The notes: a model not told the origin generated them from the letters alone. A DNA stretch of 51,692 nucleotides from Oscillospiraceae bacterium (GCA_009778695.1 WRFS01000012.1:1-51692), one strand, 5' to 3'; shown: positions 26,658 through 36,278, counted from the stretch's first letter. Numbers and translations are program-made.

Positions 26658-27713
26658 ATGCAATTAGAAAAACTAGAACAAGAGCTGGAAACAAAAACAC
26701 TAAGACCAATATATGCATTTTACGGAGAAGAACAATATCTGCTTGAAAACTGTGTTAACAAAATAAAAAAAATATTTGGTCAAATAATAGATGGAATTAA
26801 CTACGTTGTTTTAGATGAAAACAGCGTATCAAACGTAATAAGCGAACTTGAAACGCCATCATTTGGCTATGAAAAAAAATTAATAATTTTAAAAAAAACA
26901 GGTATATTAAAAAAAGAAGCAAAAACTAAAAAAACAAATATTTCATTTTTGCAAGAAGACCTACAAAATTATATAGAAACAAACATAAACCAAATAAAAG
27001 ATACGGTAATTTTACTAATAATAGATGAAAATGCAGACAAAATAAAACTACTGGAAACAGTAGAAAAACATGGAGCTATATGCAACTTTGAAAAACTAAA
27101 ACCGATTTCAATAATAAAAAGGCTAAAGAAAATAACTGCGTTATATAAAGTAAACATAGATGAAAAAACATTAAATAAATTAATAGAAGTTTCTGGAACA
27201 TCAATGCAAGTTTTAATAAACGAAATACGAAAATTAATTGAATATGTAGGCGATGGTGGAACAATAACTACAAAAGATGTTGAAACACTTGCAACACCAG
27301 CAATAGACAGCGTAGTTTTTGATTTAATTAATTACTTAGGTAATAAAAACATAAATAAATCATTAGAAACATTGCATGATTTGCTATATTTAAAAGAGCC
27401 TATACAAATGATTTTAATAATGTTATATAGAAATTTCAAAAAAATATATTTAGTCAAATTAGCACAAAATAGTGGAATTAATGTGGCAAATGTGTTAGAA
27501 TTAAAACCAAACCAAATGTTTTTAATAAATAAATATAAAACCCAAGCAAAATACTTTTCAGAAAAACAATTAAGAATATTTCTTAACCATCTAATAGAGT
27601 TAGATGAAAGAAGTAAGGTGGGGAATATAGACTTGGAAATTGGCTTAGAGGCAGTCTTGTGCAATTTTGCTGGAAAAGAGGAAAAATCATGTTATATCCA
27701 AACCTATACTTAA
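26658..27713 (+). CDS. holA: DNA polymerase III subunit delta
   Basis: 351 residues. Clamp-loader delta features: PIYAFYGEEQYLLENCVNKIKK at the N-terminus, the central TSMQVLINEIRKLIEYVGDGGTITTKDVE segment and the C-terminal helical domain ending NIDLEIGLEAVLCNF. It opens the beta clamp during loading. Its end overlaps the yqeG start by 25 bases. Confidence 0.9.
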   Translation: MQLEKLEQELETKTLRPIYAFYGEEQYLLENCVNKIKKIFGQIIDGINYVVLDENSVSNVISELETPSFGYEKKLIILKKTGILKKEAKTKKTNISFLQEDLQNYIETNINQIKDTVILLIIDENADKIKLLETVEKHGAICNFEKLKPISIIKRLKKITALYKVNIDEKTLNKLIEVSGTSMQVLINEIRKLIEYVGDGGTITTKDVETLATPAIDSVVFDLINYLGNKNINKSLETLHDLLYLKEPIQMILIMLYRNFKKIYLVKLAQNSGINVANVLELKPNQMFLINKYKTQAKYFSEKQLRIFLNHLIELDERSKVGNIDLEIGLEAVLCNFAGKEEKSCYIQTYT

Positions 27714-28184
27714 ATTCAATAACAGAAATAACCCTGGAAATGTTAAACAAAAACAACATAAAGGGTCTAATCCTAGACCTAGACAACACTATAATAGACT
27801 TTGATAGGAACCTGGCAAATGGAGTAAAAGAATGGTGTGAAAATTTAAAGAAGTCTAATATAAAAATATGTATACTTTCAAACACAAATAAGGTTGATAA
27901 AGTAGCAAAAGCAGCAAAAGAACTAAACTTGGGATATATAAATTTTGCAAGAAAACCATTAAAATCAGGATTTAAGAAAGCAAAAAAATTATTACAATTA
28001 GAAACAAAAAATATTGCAGTAGTTGGAGACCAAATTTTTACCGATATAATTGGAGCAAATAGAATGCGGAATGTACTCGATACTTGTTAAACCAGTTGGC
28101 AAAAATGAAATGTGGGCAACAAGGATAAAAAGAGGATTAGAACAAAAAATAATAGACAGATATTTAAAAAAATATAAATCATAG
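27689..28184 (+). CDS. yqeG: YqeG-type HAD phosphatase; one in-phase CGG with +1 shift
   Basis: HAD motif I is LILDLDNTI, motif II is CILSNTN, motif III is KPLKSGF, and motif IV lies in VGDQIFTDIIGANR. Read plainly the frame ends at 28090 with MRNVLDTC. At 28067 the codons ATG CGG AAT read as ATG GGA ATG give NRMGMYSILVKPVGKNEMW and continue to 28184 (164 residues), which is the family's usual ending and length. YqeG-type proteins are phosphatidylglycerophosphatase-like HAD enzymes in Firmicutes. The start at 27689 is chosen because it begins the conserved MLYPNLYL. Confidence 0.88.
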
Positions 28185-28279
28185 TATAAATATTTTATTT
28201 ACAATTGTATTCAATATGTTATATAATAAAGAAGAAAAAATGATGAAAGGCATATTGAAATAAATAAAGGAGAAAAAAC

Positions 28280-29047
28280 ATGTACATAAACGATATATAT
28301 ATATTATGGTACATCATTTTTGCGGTAGTTGGTTTTGGGATAGGTTTATTTTTAGGATGGTGTGCTGAAAGATTACCACAAAATAAAAAAATATTTTCAA
28401 AAAAAATATTTTTAGAATATAAGGCTGGTTTTAAGTCATCATACTATTACTTAGGAATTATAAATGCAATATTGTATTTAAGTCTATTATGTATATTTGG
28501 AATAAATCCTAATTTTATTTCAAATCTTATGCTTATAAAATATTTAGCACTTATACCAATGTTGATTTTAGTATTTGTTATAGATATAAAACTAACCATA
28601 ATACCAAACAGATTAAATTTAACATTATTTGAAGTAGGCTTAGTAGTATGTTTTGTACAAGGCATATCAAGTGTATCAAACTTCAGTCAAGCATTAGATC
28701 CAGTTTTCGGAATGTTAGTTGGTGGAGGCGTTTTCTTACTACTAAATGTTGTAGGAGCATTAATTGCAGGCAAGGAAGCAATGGGAATGGGCGATGTTAA
28801 ATTGATGGGAGCATTGGGACTATTCTTTGGGCTTATAAATACTATAGTGATTATAGCATTAGCATTTTTAATAGCTGCAGTTGTCAGTATAGTAATTATT
28901 ATATATAGGAAGATAAAGAAAATAAAGGACTCGTATATTCCTTTTGGACCATTCATAGTTGTTTCCACAGTTATAGTGATATTTGTACCAAATAATATGG
29001 TAATAGATACGCTTTTAAAAATATTTACGTTGGGGATGTATTCATAA
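28280..29047 (+). CDS. Prepilin peptidase, A24 family
   Basis: 255 residues, about seven membrane helices. The two catalytic aspartates lie in FVIDIKLTIIPNRLN and in the GxGD motif KEAMGMGDVKLMGALGLFFG. The N-terminal cytoplasmic domain is short and lacks the Cys4 zinc site of methylating enzymes, so it may cleave without methylating. Possible substrates are the prepilin-like surface proteins at 5160 and 7170, although their Glu5 is absent. Confidence 0.92.
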   Translation: MYINDIYILWYIIFAVVGFGIGLFLGWCAERLPQNKKIFSKKIFLEYKAGFKSSYYYLGIINAILYLSLLCIFGINPNFISNLMLIKYLALIPMLILVFVIDIKLTIIPNRLNLTLFEVGLVVCFVQGISSVSNFSQALDPVFGMLVGGGVFLLLNVVGALIAGKEAMGMGDVKLMGALGLFFGLINTIVIIALAFLIAAVVSIVIIIYRKIKKIKDSYIPFGPFIVVSTVIVIFVPNNMVIDTLLKIFTLGMYS

Positions 29048-29051
29048 GACC

Positions 29052-29168
29052 AGTTGCTGAGGTGTGGTATATCTTTTTTAAAAACCACCCTCCAAGCTCA
29101 CGGGTATTCCCACGCCTCAAAGGGCTGTCGGATGGTTTTTAAAAAAGATATACCACACCTCAGCAACT
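29052..29168. repeat. Hairpin element copy 4 (36-bp perfect arms, minus orientation)
   Basis: AGTTGCTGAGGTGTGG... (29052-29087) against its exact complement (29133-29168). The core is in reverse orientation (GCCTCAAAGGGCTGTCG). Half of the core differs from copies 1-3. It lies between the prepilin peptidase and pepP. Confidence 0.9.
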
Positions 29169-29206
29169 TACAGAGTACAGAATAAAAAAGAAGAGGAGCT
29201 ATTTGT

Positions 29207-30269
29207 ATGAATCAAAAAATTCAATATTTAAGAGAGAAATTAAAATTAAAAAACATTGATGGTATGATAATTTCAAACCCCAATAATATTTTGTATTTAA
29301 CTAATTTACATGCAGAAGGTATGTTACTTTTAACAAAAAAAGAAAATATATTTTTAACAGATAGTAGATATATTGAAGATGCAAACAATACAATTACAAT
29401 AAGTGATGAAGTAATAATTGCCAATGTAAGAGACTATATTCCTGATGATTATGAAAATTTCTTTATGTTTTGTGAAAATGTAGGAATAGAAGAAAACCAT
29501 TTAACATATGCTCAATATCAAAATATACAATATACTTATAAATGTAATAATTTAGTTGAAACTGAAAATGTTATAGAAAAAATAAGAGCAATAAAAGATG
29601 AAGAAGAAATTGAAAATATAAGAAAAGCGTGTGAAATTACTGACAAATGTTTTGAACATTTGTTAACATTTATAAAAAAAGGTAAAAAAGAAAAAGATAT
29701 AGGATTTGAAATAGAATCATTTTTTAGAAAAAATGGAGCAGAAGACGTTGCATTTAAGCCAATTGTAGCATCTCGGACCAAATTCTTCAAAACCACATGC
29801 AATGACAACAAGTAGAGCAATACAAAGTGGAGACGTTATATTAATTGATATGGGATGTAAATATAATGGATATTGCTCAGATATGACTAGAACGATTTTT
29901 GTAGATAATATACCAAATAACATTAAAGCAGTCTATGATATGGTATTAGAGAATCAAAAATTTGTGCTTAATGAATTATGTGAAGGTAAATTAATAAAAG
30001 ATATAGCATTAATGGTAGAAAACAATTTTTCATTAAAAAGGTACAACGTATTGCATGCGTGTGGTCACGGTATTGGCTTGGAATGCCATGAGATGCCATT
30101 TATAGGTACAAAAAATATGCATACAATAAAAGAAAATATGGTATTGGCTATTGAACCAGGTGCATATATGGCAGGAAGCTTTGGAGTAAGAATAGAAGAT
30201 ACGGTTTGGGTTAAGAAAAATAACTGTATAGAACTAACAAAATCAGAGAAAAATTATATTGTGATATAA
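29207..30269 (+). CDS. pepP: Xaa-Pro aminopeptidase, M24 family; one in-phase CGG with +1 shift
   Basis: 353 residues when corrected. N-terminal creatinase-like domain (1-~125) and pita-bread domain with metal ligands in DMGCKYNGYCSDMTRTI, HACGHGIGLECHEMP, IEPGAY and RIEDTVWV. Read plainly it stops at 29815 after VASRTKFFK. At 29774 the codons TCT CGG ACC read as TCT GGA CCA give IVASGPNSSKPHAMTTSR, the invariant M24 SGPNSxxPH motif with a metal/substrate-binding histidine. It removes N-terminal residues before proline. It precedes efp, the classic pepP-efp pair. Confidence 0.93.
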
Positions 30270-30275
30270 AGCCTA

Positions 30276-30304
30276 TTGCAAAATGAATGAAAATATAGTA
30301 AAAT
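30276..30304 (+). promoter_or_regulatory. Probable promoter of efp
   Basis: TTGCAA at 30276-30281, 17-base spacer, TAAAAT at 30299-30304. Confidence 0.45.
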
Positions 30305-30335
30305 AAATGTTATTAGTTTAGGAGGGAAAATATTA

Positions 30336-30902
30336 ATGGCAGCATATTATTTAGCAGGAGATTTAAGAAATGGAATAACATTTGAAATGGATAATAATGT
30401 TTTTAGAGTAGTAGAATTTCAACATGTTAAACCAGGTAAAGGACCAGCTTTTGTAAGGATAAAAATTAAAAATATAATGACAGGAGCAGTTATAGAAAAA
30501 ACCTTAAATCCATCAGAAAAATTTGCAGGAGCAGAAATAGTAAAAGAAGAAATGCAATATCTATATAATGACGGAGAAATGTATCATTTTATGAATATAG
30601 AAACATATGAACAAATTGCATTAACGAAAGAACAATTAGGTGACACATTAAAATACATAAAAGAAAACATGAATGTTTCAACATTATCATACAAAGGAAA
30701 GATATTTACAGTGGAACCACCTTTATTTGTTGAATTAGAAGTTACATATACAGAGCCAGGATTCGCTGGCAACACTTCATCTAGTGCAACAAAGCCAGCA
30801 ACAGTAGAAACTGGGATGACAATAAGTGTACCACTATTCATAGAAATAGGTAATATTATTAGAATAGACACACGTACTGGTTATTACATGGAAAGAGTTT
30901 AA
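30336..30902 (+). CDS. efp: Elongation factor P
   Basis: 188 residues, standard three-beta-barrel length. The loop [10 protein letters not shown] carries the conserved lysine at the tip; the C-terminal [13 protein letters not shown] is typical. It relieves ribosome stalling at polyproline. The gene lies downstream of pepP and 10 bases upstream of the CD1247-type gene. Confidence 0.97.
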   Translation: MAAYYLAGDLRNGITFEMDNNVFRVVEFQHVKPGKGPAFVRIKIKNIMTGAVIEKTLNPSEKFAGAEIVKEEMQYLYNDGEMYHFMNIETYEQIALTKEQLGDTLKYIKENMNVSTLSYKGKIFTVEPPLFVELEVTYTEPGFAGNTSSSATKPATVETGMTISVPLFIEIGNIIRIDTRTGYYMERV

Positions 30903-30912
30903 AGGAGAGTTT

Positions 30913-31368
30913 ATGAATTTAGAAGATCAATATAAGAATATAATAAAAAACTTAGATGAAAGAATTAAAAATAAGGAAGATTTAGAATATATAAAATCAG
31001 AAATGGTTACTTTATTTATGTCTTTCTTTAATGAAGTTTATTTATTAAGAGAATTATACGAGGCTAGAATGGGAGCAATATGTGATAAACAAGCATATTT
31101 TGAAGAAAAAATTGAAAAGTTAGGAAATAGTATAGATAAAATTGAGAAAGATTTTTATATGGATGATCAAATATCGGATTTAAGAATAGTTTGTCCATAT
31201 TGTGCAAATGATTGTTTTATAGAAATAGAAAATTTACACGATAATGGCGAAATGGAATGCCCAGAATGTAAAAATATAATTGAGTTAGATTGGGATGAAG
31301 ATGATAGTGATTGCGGTTGTTCAGGATGTACGGGTGATTGCCATTGTGAAGAGGATGATATGCTATAA
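30913..31368 (+). CDS. CD1247-type protein with zinc-ribbon C-terminus
   Basis: 151 residues. N-terminal coiled region (NLEDQYKNIIKNLDERIKNKEDL) of the kind found downstream of efp in clostridia, then two zinc-binding cysteine pairs (CPYCANDC, CPECKN) and a Cys/Asp-rich tail (DCGCSGCTGDCHCEED). Function unknown; the metal-binding tail suggests a small regulatory or structural zinc protein. Co-transcribed with efp. Confidence 0.8.
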   Translation: MNLEDQYKNIIKNLDERIKNKEDLEYIKSEMVTLFMSFFNEVYLLRELYEARMGAICDKQAYFEEKIEKLGNSIDKIEKDFYMDDQISDLRIVCPYCANDCFIEIENLHDNGEMECPECKNIIELDWDEDDSDCGCSGCTGDCHCEEDDML

Positions 31369-31373
31369 TTTGA

Positions 31374-31473
31374 TGTCATTCTGAGCGTTACTACAGAGTC
31401 TATCTTACGAAGAATCTTTTACAATTGTTAGATTCTTCGAGAGTTAGGCATTGTAGAAAATCTCAGAATGACA
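31374..31473. repeat. Inverted-repeat element (TGTCATTCTGAG ... CTCAGAATGACA)
   Basis: A 100-bp element with 12-bp ends and an inner stem CGAAGAATCT/AGATTCTTCG. Palindromes of this TGTCATTCTGAG type are scattered in many bacterial genomes. Part of the same sequence (TGAGCGTTATTACAGAG) recurs inside the baiN gene at about 41774-41792. It lies between two convergent genes and may act as their terminator. Confidence 0.8.
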
Positions 31474-31474
31474 G

Positions 31475-32090
31475 TTATAAATAATTTAAAGGGTTAATAG
31501 CTTGCCCTTTCTTTTTTATGGCAAAATGCAGGTGTGGTCCAGTTGTTGCTCCATTTGTTGGATTTCCAAATGAATCTTTGAATGGGTTATTAGGCACGGT
31601 ATATATGTTAAAAGGACCTACTTTGCCGAATAACTTCACCTTTTGCGACATATTGATTTTTCTTAACTATGTAGTTAGGAGAAACGTGTCCATATGTGGC
31701 GGTAAAGTCACCATTTTCAATAAGAATTTCGTAACCATTTGCACCAGCAAAGCCAGTAAAAATTACTTTGCCAGAAAAGGTTGCAATTAGCTTTGCACCA
31801 GTAGGAGCTGCAATATCGATTCCTCCATGATAAGTTGAAGCTCCAGTGGCAGGAGCTACTCTGTAACCAAATCCGCAAGTGATTGTTTTATACCCAGGAG
31901 CAGGCCATTCAAAATTACTTGTAAGGGTTATGGTTTCAATTTTAGGCGGAGAAGCGGGTTGGGATGAAATAATAAAATTAATATTAGCATTAGAATTGGA
32001 ATTAGCCAAAATAGGGATAAATAAACATGAAATAAGAATCAATAACACTACGATGGCAACTAGTAAAATTGTAAAGGGATTTTTGAACAT
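31475..32090 (-). CDS. M23-family cell-wall peptidase; one in-phase CGG with +1 shift
   Basis: 204 residues when corrected. Start at 32090 is chosen for its GGAGG site; a longer in-frame start at 32117 has none. Membrane anchor at ~8-28, then the LytM domain: zinc ligands in GASTYHGGIDIA and YHGGID, and ATYGHVSPNYI. Read plainly it stops at 31608 after VIRQSRSF. At 31628-31626 ATT CGG CAA read as ATT GGC AAA gives VIGKVGPF... and regains the essential TTGPHLHFAI motif (HxH) and the family ending. Without the shift the enzyme would lack its catalytic histidines. It probably cuts peptidoglycan cross-bridges, perhaps in sporulation. Confidence 0.88.
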
Positions 32091-32223
32091 AAATAACCTC
32101 CAAGAAATGTCCCCCACAATTAAATTTTAGGCAATTATATAATTTATTTTTGCAAAAGTCAAGAAGTTTAGGATATCTCTTGTTACGGTTGGTTACTGTT
32201 TAACACTTTAGCCTAAAACTTCC

Positions 32224-32339
32224 GCCTCCTTAAGTATAGTATAGCTTTTAAAAAGGCTCCTCCAAGCCTCCGAAGACTTAAGTGGGCCTCAAAGGGCTGT
32301 CGTTCACCTTTTTAAAAGCTATACTATACTTAAGGAGGC
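32224..32339. repeat. Hairpin element copy 5 (33-bp perfect arms, minus orientation)
   Basis: GCCTCCTTAAGTATAG... (32224-32256) against 32307-32339. Outer sequence GGTTACTGTTTAACACTTTAG on the left and AACTGTTAACCAG on the right shows a further inverted repeat extending the unit to about 32191-32364. Together with the promoter at 32390 it is the content of the gene-free stretch 32091-32477. Confidence 0.9.
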
Positions 32340-32389
32340 TACTTTGCTGAAAACTGTTAACCAGAAATGAAGTTTTTTTAAAAATTCTA

Positions 32390-32418
32390 TTGACTTATTT
32401 GACAATTTCATATATTAT
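32390..32418 (+). promoter_or_regulatory. Promoter of the type I toxin mRNA
   Basis: TTGACT at 32390-32395, 17-base spacer, TATTAT at 32413-32418. Confidence 0.65.
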
Positions 32419-32477
32419 ATGAATGTAGAAAATGGGAATAAGCAGATGTGGTTGCCTCCAATAAGGAGGTGAGGCTT

Positions 32478-32597
32478 ATGATAGAAGAATTATTAATACA
32501 ATTATTAGTCTTAACTTTTTCTGCCCTTGTGGTAGTCTCTATTGTAGCTGTTGCCTTAATTATCGTATTAACATACATAATAGGTAAGAGCAATTAA
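32478..32597 (+). CDS. Small membrane peptide, putative type I (holin-like) toxin
   Basis: 39 residues: a short acidic head (MIEELLIQ), one long hydrophobic helix, and a basic end (GKSN). The ribosome binding site AAGGAGGTGAGG is very strong. The mRNA 5' part GTGGTTGCC (about 32448) is complementary to GGCAACCAC in the 3' flank (32657-32665), so the ends can pair and hide the translation start. An antisense promoter lies beyond the 3' end. This is the layout of Fst/TxpA-type modules, where the peptide depolarises the membrane unless repressed by the antisense RNA. Family assignment is from architecture, not from a clear sequence match. Confidence 0.7.
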   Translation: MIEELLIQLLVLTFSALVVVSIVAVALIIVLTYIIGKSN

Positions 32598-32602
32598 CCA
32601 AT

Positions 32603-32646
32603 AAAAAACAACACATCTGTCTTTGTCGGCGATATGTTGTTTTTAA
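32603..32646. terminator. Bidirectional terminator of toxin mRNA and antisense RNA
   Basis: AAAAACAACACATC pairs with GATATGTTGTTTTT (one mismatch), with A/T runs on both sides. Confidence 0.75.
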
Positions 32647-32685
32647 CATACATAACGGCAACCACGTTTGTGGTTTTCCATTTAC
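32605..32685 (-). ncRNA. Antisense RNA (type I antitoxin)
   Basis: A minus-strand promoter with TTGACA (32721-32716), exactly 17 bases, and TATAAT (32698-32693) predicts a start near 32685. The ~80-base RNA would overlap the toxin mRNA 3' region, contain the hairpin CCACAAACGTGG, and stop at the shared terminator. Confidence 0.65.
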
Positions 32686-32692
32686 TACACTT

Positions 32693-32721
32693 ATTATACA
32701 TATATTTTTTAAATTTGTCAA
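32693..32721 (-). promoter_or_regulatory. Consensus promoter of the antisense RNA
   Basis: Perfect TTGACA and perfect TATAAT with a 17-base spacer on the minus strand, the strongest promoter by eye in the window, as expected for an antitoxin RNA that must be abundant. Confidence 0.75.
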
Positions 32722-32787
32722 ATATTTTGAGTTAATTAATTATTATATGAATATAACATATAAATCGTAACAATGGGGGATAAAAAA

Positions 32788-34790
32788 GTGAAGAAACAAA
32801 CGGAAAATAAAATTGTAGCATGTGCGAATATTATGGTTGGAATAACAATGATATTGGTAAAGTTATTTACCGAAAATCCTATATATCGGAAGCATTCGCC
32901 AAAATTCAATTATAGGAGAGTTTAGTTTGCAAAATCTTTATGAAGCAAAGACTGCATATTGGCTGTTGATTGGGTTAGCGTTAATTATTGCTTTGACAGG
33001 GATTGTTAATCTATATATGATTATAAGGAATAGAAAAATCAAGTTATTTGGAATTAACTACGCATTGCTCTTTATATCAATAATATTGATAATATTTAAT
33101 ATGTATTATAATATATATGGTTATAATTACAAATTTGAAAATTTCTGCAGTTACATATTTTTGGGAATGTTCATTGTATCAGTGATATTAGCTATTATTC
33201 AAGGTATTAAGAGAAAATTTGGAATTAACTGCGCATTGTTGCTCCTCATATCAACAATATTACTAGTATGTGATATTATACGGTTCTGATTACGGCTTTG
33301 AAATTTTCGAGACTAACATATTTTGTGGACTGTTCATCGTATTAGGAATATTAGCACTCATTCAAGGTATTAAAAGAAAAAATGAGAATATAACAAAAAA
33401 ATATATTGGCATAACTTCTATAATCATTATTGCTTTGAGTTTTGTATTAATTATAGCTTTTTCAATTTATCCGCTGATAGGAAAAGTAATATATAAACAT
33501 AAATATAATGAAGACGAAATCATTCCAAATGATAATATTTGGAGTACATTGCAAGATACCAATAATGATGTTTATATTAATGTAAAAAGAAATGGAAAAT
33601 ATGGTTATGTTAATCAAAATGGCAAAGTTGTAATTGATTTTAAATATGACTATGCTACTCCTTTTAATGAAATTGATAATAATGGGAAAAAGTACAGTAT
33701 AGCATTAATTATTGAAAATGGAATGACAGAAATTATTACAAAAGATGAAACAAAACTTGCTGTGTTTAAATCTTTTTTTAATGGTAATTATTTAGCATCA
33801 AATATGCTTTTAGGAATTTCTTCAGATATAAACCATTTAAATTATATACAGTCAGGCGGTTCTACGGATACTTTCTCTTATTTAAATTATGTTTTTTCTC
33901 AGGATTCGCCTTCAAATTCCAATTCATATTTTTTTATATTAATGCAAATTAGGTCGCGAGAAATGAATACAATAAATTCTCTTGAATCATATAATAAAGA
34001 TACTTCTGTTTATCCTATAAAGTATCATTATACAGATACATATGATATTGTAGTAAATCTGTCAGATGATGGTTCAACAGAAAAATACGAATTAGTGAAT
34101 AAAAATAATCCAAATGATACAATTACTTTAGATTGTGAAGTATTAGGTACTTCTTTGTTTTCAAATGGAGGAATACCGTTTTTTAGTACAAGTATTGGAG
34201 AGCAAGGTTGGTTTTCACAGGATGGAACAAAACATACAATAGAAGGAAATTATAGAATTTTAGATGTTACAGATAGCTTGATATTATTACAGGATTATAA
34301 TCAAAATTGTGAATCTATAATAAATTATAGAAACAATACTTTTCAAAAATATAAAGCAATAGGTCGTATCTCAGAAGATAGATATATTGTTGAAGATGAA
34401 AATAATAAATGTTTTGTTATAGATAGCAATTTTCAGAAAATAATAGATGGATATGATATTATTTTACCATTGCCAGAAATTAATCTTTGTATCTGTGGCA
34501 ATGTGCAAGGAACGGAAGTAGAATACAATACAATTCAAGATACTTTTGAGACCGAAAATTTGCCAGTAAATATGACTAAACCATCAACATACACAGAAGC
34601 ACAAAATATTAATTATGAGCTTCTTGACCTAAACGGAAATAAGGTTGAACCTGGATATTTTCAAGATGTATTCGATTTAAACAGGCAATATAGTTATGGC
34701 ACATCAAAAGATGAACTTATTACTAATTTAGTACAATTGTGCTCTAATTTTGCGACAGACGACAACTACGGTTTATATACTCAACAATAA
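32788..34790 (+). CDS. Multi-pass membrane protein with WG-repeat outer domain; two in-phase CGG with +1 shifts
   Basis: From the GTG at 32788 (GGGGGA site) the frame reaches CGG at 32887 (TAT CGG AAG); skipping C gives NPIYGSIRQNSIIGEFSLQNL and leads straight into the next segment. At 33281 (ATA CGG TTC) skipping C gives DIIYGSDYGFEIFET and leads into the last. The result is 666 residues without a stop: about six membrane helices in the first 260 residues, then an extracytoplasmic part with a WG-type repeat (RNGKYGYVNQNGKVVIDFKYDYATPF). Plain reading yields three fragments, the second and third without proper ribosome binding sites. Function unknown. Confidence 0.78.
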
Positions 34791-34845
34791 CCCTGTATAA
34801 ATTTTCCAATTTTACAAATACTATGTAAAAAAGGAGAAATGATTT

Positions 34846-36114
34846 ATGTCTAATACGGAAAATGAAAAAATTCCTCATGAGAAAACCATAGATAGCACAT
34901 TAGCACTTAAGCAAGAAGGATATATGTTTATAAAAAATAGGTGTGATGAACTTAAAACAGATATATTTAAGACTCATCTTTTAGGAGAAGAAGTTATTTG
35001 TATGACTGGTGAAGAGGCGGCAAAAATCTTTTATGATTCAAATAATTTTGAAAGGAAAAATACCGCACCAAAACGTGTACAAAAAACTCTCTTTGGAGAA
35101 AACGCAATACAAGGCATGGATGGAGAAGCCCATCTTCATCGAAAACATTTATTTATGTCGTTAACGGGTAAGCTTAATCAAGAAAAACTTTCCACATTAA
35201 TGATGGAGAAATTAATGAATTCTATTAGTGTTTGGGAGAATTCGCAGCAAATTGTACTTTTTGATGAAGCAAAAAACAAACTGTGTCAAGTTGCATGTGA
35301 GTGGGCAGGAGTTCCTTTGGCAGATTCGGAAATCGAAGATAGAGCTAACGATTTTGCTGCAATGATTGATGGATTTGGCGGAGTTGGACTTCGCTACTGG
35401 AGTGGTAAAAAAGCCAGAACTCGTGCTGAAGATTGGATACAGGGAATAATTTCTAATGTTCGTTTAGGAAAATTAAATGTGCAAGAAGATACAGCATTAC
35501 ATGCATTTGCCTTTTACAGAGACTTAGACGGAAATATGCTAGATGAAAAAATGGCTGCGATTGAACTAATTAATATAATTCGTCCAATTGTTGCAATTTC
35601 TACCTATATCGCATTTATGATAGTGGCACTTCACGATAATCCACATGATAGACAATTTTTAATTCATAGCAATGAAGAATATTTTGAAATGTTTGTGCAA
35701 GAGGTTAGACGCTTTTTCCCATTTACACCGTTTGTTGGAGCTAGGGTTAAAAAAGATTTTAATTGGAATAATTGTGATTTTACCAAGGAAACTCTTGTAT
35801 TACTTGATGTATATGGCATTAATCATGATTCTAAAATATGGAATGAACCATTTACTTTTGAGCCGGAACGTTTTAAAAACTGGGATGGAAATATGTTTAC
35901 TTTTATTCCTCAAGGGGGAAGTGATCCTGCAACAGGGCATCGTTGCCCAGGGGAAGGAATTACAACTACGCTTATGAAAACAACATTAGACTTTCTTGTG
36001 AACAATATAAAATATCAGTTTCCAGAACAAGATTTTAGTTATAGTTTAGCAAGAATACCCACATTTCCAGAAAGTAAAGTTATTCTTTCAAATGTGAAAG
36101 GAGTAATTTTATAA
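34846..36114 (+). CDS. Cytochrome P450, CYP152-type fatty-acid peroxygenase
   Basis: 422 residues. The heme-cysteine loop is GHRCPGE (about 366-372) preceded by FTFIPQGGSDPAT as in CYP152 (BsbetA/OleT relatives). The EVRRFFPFTPFVGARVKKDF stretch provides the arginine-proline pair that binds the fatty-acid carboxylate in place of the usual threonine/acid pair. These enzymes use hydrogen peroxide, not O2 and a reductase, to hydroxylate or decarboxylate fatty acids, which fits an anaerobe. Ribosome binding site AAGGAG. Single gene with no redox partner. Confidence 0.93.
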   Translation: MSNTENEKIPHEKTIDSTLALKQEGYMFIKNRCDELKTDIFKTHLLGEEVICMTGEEAAKIFYDSNNFERKNTAPKRVQKTLFGENAIQGMDGEAHLHRKHLFMSLTGKLNQEKLSTLMMEKLMNSISVWENSQQIVLFDEAKNKLCQVACEWAGVPLADSEIEDRANDFAAMIDGFGGVGLRYWSGKKARTRAEDWIQGIISNVRLGKLNVQEDTALHAFAFYRDLDGNMLDEKMAAIELINIIRPIVAISTYIAFMIVALHDNPHDRQFLIHSNEEYFEMFVQEVRRFFPFTPFVGARVKKDFNWNNCDFTKETLVLLDVYGINHDSKIWNEPFTFEPERFKNWDGNMFTFIPQGGSDPATGHRCPGEGITTTLMKTTLDFLVNNIKYQFPEQDFSYSLARIPTFPESKVILSNVKGVIL

Positions 36115-36146
36115 ATTGGGTTACTATAGAATGTAGAGTAGCGTGA

Positions 36147-36247
36147 GTGGTAGGTATATATTTTTAAAAAACTGCCCGACAGCCCTTTGAGGCCCATGGA
36201 GTCTTCGGAGGCTTGGAGGGAGTTTTTTAAAAATATATACCCACCAC
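36147..36247. repeat. Hairpin element copy 6 (27-bp arms, one mismatch)
   Basis: GTGGTAGGTATATATTTTTA... (36147-36173) against 36221-36247. Core CGACAGCCCTTTGAGGCCCA. Flanks ATGTAGAGTAGC and AGCGGACCATTGTAGTTGA match copy 2 and the inner copy 7. Confidence 0.88.
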
Positions 36248-36278
36248 GGTAGCGGACCATTGTAGTTGATTTCTATAT

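Noticed and set aside
31518..31790. Plus-strand ORF of 90 codons
   Set aside because: It lies antisense to the M23 peptidase, whose conserved motifs are on the minus strand.
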